Source of the DNA: Symbiodinium natans
Taxonomy: Eukaryota; Sar; Dinophyceae; Suessiales; Symbiodiniaceae
Assembly (NCBI GenBank): GCA_905221605.1
Contig: CAJNDS010000158.1
Location: forward strand, 474,176-538,175
Length of the DNA stretch: 64,000 nt
Reading direction: 5' to 3'
Shown: positions 43,890 to 54,820 of the stretch, piece by piece
How positions within the stretch are numbered: the stretch's first letter is position 1
Layout: each line of letters opens with the position of its first letter
Translations under genes and position numbers: made by a program
Notes under the pieces: generated by a model
Database searches by the model: none
Told to the model about the DNA's origin: nothing
Seen by the model: only the letters and a program-made list of their open reading frames with translations

Positions 43890-45277
43890 TGAAAATAGGG
43901 GCCCAAGAACGACTACGCGAAGCCACAAAGCCGTGAAGCCGAGAGAGGAGCTTCTTCTTGTGCACCCTCAGCCTCAGCCTCGCGGCGACTCACGGCGACT
44001 GGCGGTGACGGGAGATTGTCACACGCACTCGACGGAGATGCAGGCGCTTTCAGACCTCCAGAACTCAACTCATGATTCACGGAAGATGCAGGACCCTGAA
44101 CCACTGCCGAAGCAGCCGTGGCATTCACACAGAGCAGACGGCAGCTTTGTCTTTGCAGTTGTTTGCTTGAAGCAGGCATCTGTGACATGTCCCACACAAT
44201 TCTGAACCATGAGATGGGGGTTTGTGGGCCCCCTTGGGCCACCCGAGTCTACAGAGTCCACGTCCGCCCAGAAGGCATACGAACCTTTGCTTCGCGAGAA
44301 GGTGCAGCCTTGTGGGCTGGGCTGGAGCTGGGCTGGAGCTGGGGTCAGTCAACCTGGCGCTTGGAGCTTCCAACCCAGGTCCAGAGCTGTTCGGCAGGGA
44401 ACGCGGAATCCTCACAGCCTGGCCTTTCTTTTCCCACTGCAGAGTCGCAAAGTTTCGACAAGCTGTTGTGATTGCGATCCGGCATGAGCCTTCCTGGACA
44501 GCAGGGGCGCTCTCGACACGACGTTCATCTAGTGACCACTGTGCTGTCGAGACCACTCGAGAAACATGAGCGCACCCACAGATCCGTCAACACAGGGTGA
44601 ATGTGTCATCTTCAGGCACCAGCAATGCCCCTGAGAAAGTTGGACTGCAAGCGAAGCTGGCCGAGTTCATATGAGGGGGTTTACGAAAAAACAAGGAACC
44701 CTAAAATAGCCCCGTGAGATACCTGGCACATCACGTCCGGCCCAGGTGGAAGAAGGCGTCGAAGGAACCGAGCAGACAGACGCAGGCCCTCGTTCCGACT
44801 AGCACCATCTTGGTGCACCTGTGGCATCCTTATTGGCATCTTTTAGCGCTCCTCTGGTGGGTTCGGCTTCGGGCTCGTTCTTTTAAATCTACTTTGGGAT
44901 CGATGCCTGCAGGACCATGAGAAGAGCTTCGCGCCTCTCACTGCCAGCGTGAAGGCTGGAGAATACTCGAGATGAAGCATGTACAGGAGCCTGTGGGGGG
45001 GGGGGGGGCCTTTGAGAGGGGACCGACTGTGAGCCAGCATCTGGCTCCTGAGAGGCCATATCGGCACAAATCTGAATGCCATGGTGACCTGAATACCAGA
45101 CAACCTCTCGCTTCCCTATACCTCAAGACCAGACAACCTCTCGCTTCCCCATACCTCAAGGTATCTTTTGGTTTCTAGTCTTGGTTATCATTCCAGTCAC
45201 ACGCACATGCAGAGCCACACGCACCATAGCGCAGCCCCACGACGGTTTCGGCCTGAAGTAGACCTCCCAGCCGGGAA
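43890..45277. other. Intergenic spacer between acidic-repeat and DUF1826-CobW genes
   Basis: No coding segment could be supported. It contains a partial GGGGGTTTACGAA element (44675-44715), a poly-G of 13 (about 44996-45008) and a 28-30 bp direct repeat at about 45100-45160 (ACCAGACAACCTCTCGCTTC, twice). Any 5' UTR and trans-splice acceptor for the gene at 45278 would lie here; no promoter element is recognisable. Confidence 0.4.
44675..44715. mobile_element. Truncated GGGGGTTTACGA element
   Basis: GGGGGTTTACGAAAAAACAA then GGAACCCTAAAATAGCCCC; only the left part of the family consensus is present. Confidence 0.5.
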
Positions 45278-47961
45278 ATGGCGCAATGTGCGGTGAAGGT
45301 GCTGTCTGCGCAAGAGGGCCTTGCCGATGTCGCGAAGCTGATGCAGGCCCCGGACATCAGCGGAGTGGTCCTGAAGGACTTCGTGGGCGCGCGCGGCCAC
45401 GGAAGCTTGCTGACCTGGGCCCGGGACTTTTGCCGCCTGGGGGAGCCGGTCAAAGACCAGCTTTGCTGCTAGGTAGGCCTTTGGGACAGTTTACCTATAT
45501 TTCTCTTATTGGGCTTCAGGAGGATCATATTCAGGAATAATGATCCTCTTAAATATATCCAAAAAAATATGCTCCTCTTGGAGTATGTGCTTTTTTTTCA
45601 GAGTCTTTTTAGGGGCCCTCTGAGGCTACTACGAGGGCCACGAGGCCCAGGCCGGTGAGCCCTTCAGCGAGCAGCTGAAGCGGCAGCTCGCGGCCGACTT
45701 CCGGGAGTGTGGGGAGGCGCTCCTGCAAGATCAGGTGGGGGGGGGGGGGGGGGGGGGGCTTTTATTGAGGTTTCTGTTGGGTTTACTAGGGTTTTGTTTT
45801 CATAAGGTTTACTTGATTGTTTGCTTGAGGGTGAGTTGGGACTTCTTGGGGCTTAGAGGGTTAGGAACCTCAGGTGGTGGAGGAGCAGTCCGAGGTTGCT
45901 CTTGGAAGCCAGTCCGCCGCCGAAGCCCTCTGGGAGATCCTGCAGGAGTTGATGGAGCTGCACAGGTCGAGCTTGGGATGTTCCCTAAGTTAATGACAGC
46001 TCCCTTCTCGGGATTCTCATAAGGGGGTACTAGAATCTCTATTAAGGACGGTTAGGATACTGGGGAACATCCCAAGGTCGAGCACAAAGTCTGGTGAGGA
46101 CTTGCGCTGGAAGGTCCAGCTTGAGGTGAATCAGGATGGCGCCTGCACGAAATACCATGCGGACTCGGTGCAGGTGAGTCTTGCCATAGCTCTTGCCGGC
46201 GAGGGCCTGGTGCTCGCGCAGCCAAGCGAGGTAGATTGGGCCTTCTATGAGTCCTGTGAGGGTGTGGTCCCTGCTTTGGCAAATGAGGACCTCGCAGCCG
46301 ACTCAGCCTGTGAGGCCATCAGGGCATGGAATGCGCGCGTGAGCAAGGGCGAGGTGACCACTGAACCCGGTGACCTTTCGATCATGAAGGGAGGCAGGCT
46401 GAATCCGGAGCGACCTTGCCTGCATCGAGCTCCATACAGCGCCGAGGAAGGCAAGGAGCCCCTTGGGCTTCTTGTGACTGTGGACCGCATTCCTCAGGAG
46501 GAGCTCCAGAACTTCGCTTCCATGGTCTTTGAAGAGCATGAGTCCCCTGAGTCCGCTCAGTCTGATGGGCCGGCCCATGAGGATCAGGAGATGCCAGAGG
46601 CTTCCGACCTTCTTCCGGTCACGGTTCTGAGCGGCTTTCTGGGTGCCGGAAAGACCACTCTGCTGACGAATCTTCTCCAAAACCAGGAGGGCCTTCGTAT
46701 CGCTCTGATTGTCAATGACATGGCTGAAGTCAACGTCGATGCCTTGCTAGTGAAATCTGCCAGTCAGGTTCTCACGGGGAAGGACAAGATGATCGAGATG
46801 CAAAATGGTTGCATATGCTGCACGTTACGCGGAGACCTCATCGATAACGTGAGCAAGCTGGCTGCAGAGAAGCGCTTCGACTACCTGTTGATTGAAAGCA
46901 CGGGTATTTCAGAGCCCATGCCAGTGGCAACGACCTTTGTTGACGAGCATGATGGCAAGGACATGCTTGGCAAAGTGGCCCGTCTTGACACCCTTGTGAC
47001 CGTGGTGGATGCCATGAACTTTTCGAAAGACTATGACACTGCTCAATTGCTCAACGACCGGCCGGCATTGGGCGCGGAGGAAGGCGACCAACGCACCATT
47101 GCGCAGCTCCTCGCTGACCAAGTGGAATGCGCCAACCTGATTGTGCTCAACAAGGTCGACCTGGTCAAGGAGGAGGACGTCACGCGCTTAGAGCTCCTCC
47201 TGAAGAAGATGAACCCCAAAGCCAAAATCATCCGTTCTACCTACGGAAAGGTTGATTCCAGGCTCCTGTTGAACACGCGCAGCTTCAACTTGGCGGAAGC
47301 CGAGGAAATGCCAGGCTGGTATCAAGAGCTGCAAGGCAATCATGTGCCCGAGACAGAGGAGTACAACATCTCCAGCTTCGTTTTTCGAGCGCAGAGACCT
47401 TTTCACCCCAAGCGTTTGGACAAGCTATTCAGCAGGGGCCTTGATGGAATTCTCCGCTCCAAGGGAGTTCTTTGGGTTGGAGGCCTACAGACCTCCTCCC
47501 TCGTGCTGAATTCGGCTGGTGCGGCAGTGAGCATCCAGAGTGGCGCACCATGGCTGCATGGCTCGGAGGATGTTTCTGATTGGCCTGCTGATTGTCACAA
47601 GTACAAGACCGCGCCGTATGGCGACAGGCGTCAGGAGCTGGTCCTCATTGGGAAACTAGGCCTTTGGAACATTTTCAATTTTTTTCCGTATTGACCTTCA
47701 GAGGATCCTATTCAGGAATATTTTTCAGCGGGCTTCAAGGGACAGCCTAGGACGGACCTGAAAGAGCCCGAGCTGCGGAAGTCTCTAGAGGCCGCGTTAG
47801 TCACAGATGAGGAGTTTGCCTTGGGCCCGAAGGAGTGGGCCAAGTGGCCCAACCCGTTTCGAAGCAGAAAAAGGAAGAAGCCTTCCGCGAAGGGTGCTCC
47901 TCGAAAGAAGGCGTCAGCGAAGAAACTGGTCACAGCCAGAGAGCTCAACGACGAAGCTTAG
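45278..47961 (+). CDS. DUF1826-COG0523 (CobW-type) fusion, putative zinc/metal chaperone GTPase, five exons
   Basis: Exons 45278-45464, 45625-45734, 45874-45965, 46077-47659 and 47729-47961 sum to 2,205 nt (734 residues plus stop) with unbroken phase. Residues 1 to about 290 match the DUF1826 layout (LMQAPDISGVVLKDF; TKYHADSVQVSLAIALAGEG; PGDLSIMKGGRL; LHRAPYSAEE). A COG0523 G3E GTPase follows: Walker A SGFLGAGKT (about 315-323), VNDMAEVNVDA, metal-binding NGCICCTL (CxCC, about 375-378), LLIESTGISEP, NKVD (about 488) and a CobW C-domain (FVFRAQRPFHPKRL, RRQELVLIG, TDEEF). A Lys-rich tail ends it. COG0523 proteins hand metal to client enzymes. In bacteria DUF1826 genes are, as I recall, Zur-regulated neighbours of COG0523 genes, so the fusion fits zinc homeostasis. 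Introns: GC-AG, GT-AG, GT-AG, GC-AG. The ATG is preceded by no longer in-frame alternative that I could support. Confidence 0.88.
45465..45624 (+). other. Intron 1 of DUF1826-CobW gene, GC-AG, introner-like
   Basis: 160 bp. GC donor after CTTT and AG acceptor before GCTACTACG; splicing restores codon phase. Near-repeats GCTGCTAGG and GCTACTACG flank it. It contains AGGCCTTTGG and CTTCAG-AGGATC-TATTCAGG motifs shared with intron 4, plus a palindrome AGGATCAT...ATGATCCT. Confidence 0.75.
45735..45873 (+). other. Intron 2 of DUF1826-CobW gene, flanked by TCAGGTGG direct repeat
   Basis: 139 bp, GT-AG. TCAGGTGG occurs at both boundaries (45731 and 45870), so the exact splice is ambiguous within the repeat and excision leaves a single copy. 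It starts with an 18-G run. Confidence 0.85.
45966..46076 (+). mobile_element. Introner: intron 3 of DUF1826-CobW gene, perfect terminal inverted repeats
   Basis: 111-bp GT-AG intron. Ends CTTGGGATGTTCCC and GGGAACATCCCAAG are perfect inverted repeats (about 14 bp). The 9-bp direct repeat AGGTCGAGC flanks the element (45964-45972 and 46075-46083) and supplies AG|GT at both ends, so excision restores the uninterrupted codon sequence CTG CAC AGG TCG AGC. Confidence 0.9.
47660..47728 (+). other. Intron 4 of DUF1826-CobW gene, GC-AG, related to intron 1
   Basis: 69 bp. Donor CTAG|GCCTTTGG, acceptor TTTTTCAG|CGGG. It shares with intron 1 the start (AGGCCTTTGG) and the block near 47696-47720 (CTTCAGAGGATC, TATTCAGGAATA). 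Reading through gives a stop after about 10 residues, and splicing restores the expected CobW C-terminus. Confidence 0.75.
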
Positions 47962-48245
47962 ATTACCTCTTGGCCATGCACATACCGAGGCTGTTAGCCT
48001 GACCCACCGTCCGCTCGTTTAAGGCGTTTTCCAATCTCTGCCCACACGAGCAGACCACACCAAAACATCCGTGCTGTCTGATTCTGACTCGTGCCAGGCA
48101 CTGTGGCTGTTGTGTACAGATACTGTAGGCCTGAGGTCTGCTTCTGAGCCATCGACGTAAGTGCAGCTAGCTGATACGACCCCTGTGCCAGAATCTCGCT
48201 GCCAGTGAAACAACACTTCTTTGTGGCCACTTACAAGTGTTCAAG

Positions 48246-48419
48246 TTCCTAAACCCTAAACCCTAAACCATAAACCCTAAACCCTAAACCCCTAACCCCC
48301 TAAACGCCCTAAACCCCCTAAACCCCCTAAACCCCCTAAACCCCCTAAACCCCTAAACCCCCTAAACCCCCTAAACCCCCTAAACCCTAAACCCTACACC
48401 CTAAACCCTAAGCCCTAAA
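48246..48419 (+). repeat. CCCTAAA / CCCCCTAAA tract
   Basis: Heptamers flank about 10 longer CCCCCTAAA units; follows the DUF1826-CobW gene. Confidence 0.85.
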
Positions 48420-48519
48420 CTTGAGCCAGCCAGGTGCATCATCCCGTAGCTCATCAGCTCGCTGTCGCGACCTCGGAGAAGCGGCAAGAGAGAGGGTAGT
48501 TCCAGAAGCTTCGAAGCCG

Positions 48520-48630
48520 CCATAGTAATAATAGTAACAATAATAGTAGTAACAATTATAATAACAATAAGAACAGCAATAAAAGTAGTAGTAACAACAA
48601 CAATAATATCCGTAATAATAATTATTGAGG
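48520..48630 (+). repeat. AAT/AAC microsatellite
   Basis: Runs of AATAAT, AACAAT and GTAGTA. Confidence 0.8.
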
Positions 48631-48740
48631 GGATTTGATCCTGAGGTGCAGAGGAGCTCCTGTGGGTTTCCTCTGGAGCTCCTCTTCTCTGAAGATGAAG
48701 CTGCCTGAGGCTCCTTAGGCCCTGGAGGCTCACCCGGAAA

Positions 48741-51700
48741 ATGGGCCGCTGCTACGGAAAGTTCCACCCCCACTTTGAGAGAGAACTTCGAGGGAACTGC
48801 CAGGTAGCTGTTCGCCTCTGATGGCAAGGTCCTTGTGGCCGTACTATCTCAGCAAGTTGCGGTGTCTCTCGTTGCCGTTGCTGCTGGGATCAGCGCCGTT
48901 ACATGAAAGTTCAGGACCCCCCCCCCCCAAAAAAAAAAGAAAGAAAAAAGAAACTAGAAAGCTAAACAAAGCTCCAGGAGACTGCCCCAACATCGTCAGG
49001 TGTAGGTAGGGTTTATGTAGAGCAGAACCCCGATAAGCCGTCAAGATGAGGGCCTCTTGCCATGCTTGGCCACCTTGCAGCTCAGGCGAGTTTTTTGGGG
49101 AGGGCTTGGGGTTCACAGGGTTTAGGGTTTAGGGTTTAGGGTTTAGGGCTTCATGGTTTTTCCTCTGAGCCCTCAGGCTGTGCCAGATGAGAAGTGAGCA
49201 TGGCGAACGCCGGTGATGGAGCGCAGGACTTTCTCTAACATTTCGGGGCGGCATCTTTTCCGTGAATCATGAATCACTCGTGCGGCATCTTTTCCGTGCA
49301 CCTGAATCCCTCATGCTAGCTCGTCAGTCCTGGTAGTTTCACCGGCACCCTCATGCACGCGACGAGCCCGCAGATGAGGGTTGCATGCAGGAGTCGGGAT
49401 GGGCGGGTGCTCGAGGCCGACCTCCTCGAGCGTGCAGGGAACTGCGTTGCAAGAACCCTCCAGCAAGTATGTGTGGCCGGTGTTGCCAGTGTTTGACCAG
49501 GACTGGAAAACTATTTTTTTTTTCTTCGCTGCTAGTGCCTACTCTGAGCATCTACTGTGAGGCCCCCCCCCCCTCCCCTCAAATTCAGAATTCAGGAAGA
49601 GCTTGCTACAGAATGGTAACCCCCCCCCCCCCCCCCCACCCCTCGAGCAAGTCCAGCTCCTCAATTTCCTAATTCATTGTTGTCCCAGCCCCCTCACCAC
49701 CCCATAGTACTTAGGGTTGAGTTTTGAGAGGGTTTAGGGTTCAGGGGGGACGTGGGCGTGGGGAAGGGAAGTTTTGGCAAGTTACATGCCGAGCGCGCCA
49801 CGCCACCCCTAGATTGAATACGCCCTATGAAAAACCCTTTACAGCCCCCTACGAACACCCAACGTAAAGATACAGAATAAAGCCTGAATCAGTTGTCCTT
49901 GCTCGATATAGCCCCTCGACTCTGTGCCTCGCCTCGAAGAGGCCAGAAGCAGGTGCCCGAGCGATACGCGCAGCTCCAGGCTGCCCTCGACCAGGTGCAG
50001 CGAAGCAACTTGGGGTTCACCGGGCTCGGGGGATTTAGGGTTTAGGGCCAGTTTAGGGTTTAGGGTTCAGGGTTTAGGGTTTAGGGAGGGTTGGCCAGGT
50101 TGAGGACTCTTGAGGTTTAGGAGGGAAGAGGAGGGTCTACAGGAGTCGAAAGGGTTTGTGAGGTGATGGGAGCAATGGTAAAGAATGCAGATGCGGCCGA
50201 CTGCCAGGCAAGATCGGCCTCTGCGGATGGCAGAGGAGGCGTGGAGTTACTCTTCCCTTTCTTGTTTAGGGTTTAGGGTTTAGGGTTTAGGGTTTAGGGT
50301 TTAGGGTTTAGGGTTTAGGGCTCTTCAGGATTTAGGGTTTAGTGACTACTTGGGTGACCTTTGTTGGCCTCTCAGGAATGGTTTCGACCCAACAGGGGCC
50401 CAGCATAGGCGCAGGGACCCCTGAGCAACTACTGACCAGAAAGATACACGCTTTGACCCATGTGTGCTCTTTGACCCATTGACCTGTGGAAGGGGTTTAG
50501 GGTTCAGCTTTCTATTTTGAATTCCCAAGTCTTCCCCAGAATATCTCCGAAAACGCGCTCATGCTTTATCTTTGTCCATTTTTTGTTTTAGTTTCGTTTA
50601 GAGCATGCGCCCTGAACCCTAATAGCTACTACCCACCCTGAACCCGTTATGGTTGCGGCTTCGCTCCGTGGGTTCTTAAATCTAGTCATGAGTGAGCTCA
50701 CAGTTGTCGCAGGTAGTGGTTGCTCGTAATTAAAGCTTGCTTGTAGTTTGCCGGGGGCCAGGACATGCGGCTGCACAGGACTGTCCACCGGCGTTCCTGG
50801 ACTAACCTCTCCGATACTGGATGTCCTTGAATGAGGTTCGGGATCGCGCTAGGATTGTGGAATGGATAGACAGATTGTTCAGGTGCTTCTCATGTCAAGT
50901 TTAGTGTTTGCAAGCAGTTGACAACTAGGAAGAGAGAATGAGAGGGGCGAAACTCCTCGCCTCTTTCGCTTTCTCACTTTACTCGCCTCCCCGCTTATTT
51001 GCCTTACATTCGAAGGGTGCCCCAATGTGCAACGAGCGAGAAACAACAATGTGAGCAAGGAATTTGCCAAGCGACGAACGCACTAACAAGCAAAAAACTG
51101 TGCCAGCTTTCTCCTCCCGCTTGAAGTTGCCAAGCGCAGAGGACCAGACGCGTGCAGAACAAGGTGCGGGCAAGTGCGTTTATGTGGTCTGGGGTGGCTG
51201 GTATCTTTGTGGGCGGATCTTGGACTGAAGGCTGGCTTAGATTTCTTCAAAGGCTGGGGCGCCGGTTGCAAGAAGGTGCTCCTTGCTCAGGGCACGGTAT
51301 CGTTCCTGCAGTTAAGCGGTGGTTCTGAGAGTTGGCTTCCCCGAGATTGCCCTGCACCGCACACAAGACTTGACACCCCGAGCTTCGCGGGTTCCTTGCT
51401 AAAGGGCTTCTTTGCGTGCTCTGGAGTGTCATGGGGCAACCTGTCGGGGGAGACGTGATGCTCATGGCTGGAAGTGCATACCAATGCGGGGCTCTTCAAG
51501 GGCCCCAGGGCAGAGACTTCCCCTACCTTACACCAAACGTCCGCACCAGGAGAGTTGCTGGGATTTTGTTACCCAGAGGGACCCCCAATAATGGCGGCAG
51601 GCTGGATCATCCTCGCGAGTGGTGCTCTCCATCGCCACCGGCAAGGGCGTGCACGCGTTCCGCTCCCAGAGCCCCAATCTGCCCCATGGTCTGCCATCAT

Positions 51701-52530
51701 GCTCTAGAAAACGCGAAGGGTAAAGAGGGAAGTCCTTGCTCCTCTCCACACTACTCCCCAACACCCTAAACACTAAGCCCCTACACCCTAAACCCCCAAA
51801 CCGGACACCCTAAGCCCCACCACCGGCTGCTGCGTGACGTGAGGCTATGCTTCGAGGTATGTTCTCCGCTCCTGCCTCAAGGGCCACAGCGTGGACACAG
51901 GTTGAGGGACATCAATCAGGCCCATGTCAGGGGGTTTCCGAAAGTAGGGGGTACCCTTTTTGGGGATCTCTTTAAGGGGATTCTATTCTATTTTGGGGTA
52001 TACAAGCATTGCTCGTATTTTGGGAAAGAACCTTTGAGGCTGCAGATTGTGTGTCTCCGCCGTCAGTTTTTGGTTCTGCACTTGAGCAGTCGGGACAGGT
52101 CGCGGCGGGTGGACCCCTCGCCCCTACACCTGATGACTTTCCAAGCCCGGTATAAAAACCGACGAGCCTTGTAGCCCTGCAGCACTCTCAAAACCCTTTC
52201 AACACCGTAAGCCTTATGAGAAGCCTCGAAGCCCGACCTAGATCTATCGTCAGCCCTAACCCTATCTAAGTATGAATCCTGTGAGGCACCCACGTGGCAT
52301 TTCCCAAAATAGGGGTACTTGTACCCCGTAATATAAAGTATATGCATCCCTTACATCCACTTGGTATTTCCCAAAATCGGGGTACTTGAACCCCGAAGTA
52401 TGGAGTACATGAATCCCCTTTTTTCTTTGGAAGCCTGCACATGTGCTGAGGATGGAAAGAAGCAGCGGCAGGAGCGCAAAAAGGATGCAGCCGAGCTGGA
52501 GGCCGGCCTCCTTAGTTTGTTGAAATCACC
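48741..52530 (+). CDS. Coiled-coil protein gene, exon set (partial)
   Basis: Candidate multi-exon gene of unknown family. Exons: 48741-48803 (ATG, MGRCYGKFHPHFERELRG, GT donor), 49391-49466 (RDGRVLEADLLERAGNCV, donor CAA|GTATGTG), 49953-49994 (VPERYAQLQAALDQ) and 52451-about 52520 (DGKKQRQERKKDAAELEAGL). Exons 2 to 4 join in phase 0; exon 1 to exon 2 does not, so an exon is missing there. The last two exons are charged helix suited to a coiled coil. Telomere-type tracts lie in the introns at 49116-49150, 50030-50090 and 50262-50342, as in the other genes here. Confidence 0.45.
49116..50342 (+). repeat. Three TTTAGGG tracts in coiled-coil gene introns
   Basis: 49116-49150, 50030-50090 and 50262-50342. 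The introns also have poly-C runs at 49562-49574 and 49621-49638. Confidence 0.8.
51930..52030. mobile_element. Inverted-repeat element, GGGGGTTTCCGAAA end
   Basis: Left end GGGGGTTTCCGAAAGTAGGG; right end TATTTTGGGAAAGAACC forms an imperfect inverted repeat with it. The interior has GGGGATCTCTTTAAGGGGAT, similar to other family members. Confidence 0.55.
52291..52424. repeat. Tandem pair of a 67-bp element
   Basis: Copy 1 starts CACGTGGCATTTCCCAAAAT at 52291; copy 2 starts CACTTGGTATTTCCCAAAAT at 52358. Both continue with GGGGTACTTG-ACCCCG and end GCATCCCTT or GAATCCCCTT. The period is 67 bp with about 85% identity by eye. Confidence 0.7.
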
Positions 52531-52534
52531 GAAA

Positions 52535-52567
52535 GGGTTTAGGGTTTAGGGTTTAGGGTTTAGGGTT
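52535..52567 (+). repeat. TTTAGGG tract after an exon
   Basis: About 4 units next to the exon ending near 52520. Confidence 0.8.
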
Positions 52568-54457
52568 TTTCATGGTCTTTGTGGTTGGATGTTGTTGCTT
52601 TAGTGAGGCACCACGTGTTCGGCCCACACCTGCCTTCAAGACTCCCGCTCGTTTCTCTCAGAGCTGTTGCTGATGGCTTCTGCGGGCTTCTATCTGACCT
52701 ATGCGAATGTTCACAAGGTCTTGGCTGGTGGTCCTCAAGATGTGCATTAGTCCCTGACTCCCCAACCCCAAAGCGAGAAAAGGCGGGATTCAGGGTTGAC
52801 GAACTGCTGCTTAGCAGCAGATATCAGCAGCTTTCCTGCATAGGTGCCCTGCATAGGCCTGTCAATGTAACGGCTCTGTCCGCTTGTGCTTCATTTGCCA
52901 GCTGTGACAGTGACCTTCCTGGCAGGAAGCACGTCAGAAGCAGCTGGAAACGGCGCGCCCCATCAGACACAAACCGTTGATGCACAGCTCTCTGGTGACA
53001 TGCCCAGCTCATCTAAGCGACTAGACTGGTTTCGCTGGATTTGCGCCTCACATCGGAGCCATACAGCAGCGGACCTTTGCAAGTCAGTCACTCCAAACCC
53101 ATGAAGCCCAAATCCTTAAGACCCTAAGATCCTCACCCTGAACCCTACAATGTTGCACCTTCTTTAGTGTGCCCCCCCCCCCCCCGAACAGTCGAGGCTG
53201 GATTTGTCCCTGTTTAGACTCTCGCGGGGGTTTATATGAATTTAATAGGGAGGAGTTTAGATAAGTTTACAAGGGGCAGCGATGCCCGGCAATTTTTTTT
53301 GAAGGCGCGCCACGTGGAATTTTCTTACGGCGCCCGGACGATTTGAATGTAAAGAGGGACCCCGAAACAGTCAGGGTGTCCTGAATAACACAGCCAAATG
53401 GACTTTATTGCGGAGGCCCCTACTAAACCAGCTGCAACATAAATCGGCTGAAATGCCCATCCAACATCCCCTCAAGTGCTTTCGGACGCAGGTCTACGGT
53501 TGCTGGAGCCTCCTCTCGGCCGGTCTGCTCAGGCCCATGAGGGTTAGAGCGACGATGATTCGAGGAGAGAACACAGGATGGTGCCTGCCTTGCTGAAACA
53601 GTTGTGATCATCACGCTCGCTACCTCTGCGGCTGTTTGCGGCTTGTCTCCCCGATCAAAGGCAACAAACCTACGTAAACTAGAACCCGAGACCCTACAAA
53701 AGCCACGGCAGCCTAACCCTCAGCAGCCCTGAGCTGCCATTCTGCAAAAACGCCACACAAAAGTCTTGGAACCCCTGTCCCCAATGACCTCAGAACCCCA
53801 AGAAGCCTCCGAGGCTACACTCGTCACCCTACGCCCTAAGCTCTTAGAGCCCTAAACCTACTTTGTTGTAGGTTTCCTAAGAATCCTATGTGGGGGTTTT
53901 ATAGCAATGTCCTGCAAAAGAAGTAGGTTTGGGGATCTTAAGGTAAGCTCCTAGAGCCCCAAAGCCCCCCCCCCCCCAAGCTGCAATGAGCGCAGCAGCA
54001 TCCCGGCTGAGCAGCGCGGGCGCGGGGGCGCGATCTCAGCGAAGGGACCGTCTCCGGAGGCTCTGCCGGGCGTGCAAGAAAGTGTACAGCGTAGTTTTGA
54101 GGTTTCGGGGTTCAGTGCTTCTGAGGGTCAGGGTGTTTGGGGGTTGCAGGGTTATGGGGCCGGGATGCTGCGCCTGTCTGTGTTGTGCCACGAGGTTGTA
54201 CTACTCAGGATAGGAGGTTTGGGATGCTTAGGGATCCCCCTTCCCCCCCTCCCCCCCCCCCCCCCCAAAAAAAAAGTTAATGATCCAGATGCCCAGGAAA
54301 TCCCTCCACACACTCCCCCATCCCCCCTCCCCGCCCAGAAAAATCTTGTACGTGCGCCTAAACCCCACAACCTTAAATGGGCGTTTCCCAAAACAAGGGG
54401 TTCGGGGTTCCGTTAATTTGCAGACCATTTTGGGGTAAGAGTTATAGGGTGGGCAAC

Positions 54458-54820
54458 CCGAAACCCAGAAACCTAAACCCTAACCCTGAACCCTAAGCCC
54501 TAAACCCAAACCCTAAATCGCCCTGTGCCCTAAACCCAAAACCCCAAACCCTAAACCCAAAACCCTAAACCCTAAACCCAAACCTAAACCCTAAACCCAA
54601 ACCCTAATTGCCCTGAACCCTAAACCCTAAACCCCCCTGAGCCCAAGTAGCCTCGAGGCCTCGCTTCTTCAGCTTTGTGGCTCTCTGTGTGACCCTCTCC
54701 GGTTTCAGCTTAGCCCCTCGACGCGCCTAGGGCAGAAGCCCATGGAAGGTGAGTTCTGAACTCTGAATCCTAAACCCTAAACCCTAAACCCTAAACCCTA
54801 AACCCTAAATCCTGAGCCCC
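54458..54820 (+). repeat. Two CCCTAAA tracts
   Basis: 54458-54640 (degenerate, CCCAAA units) and 54765-54820. Confidence 0.8.

Noticed and set aside
48408-48827. 139-residue minus ORF
   Set aside because: Half is a microsatellite translation (runs of Tyr and Cys), and the plus strand has a better exon ending at a GT donor.
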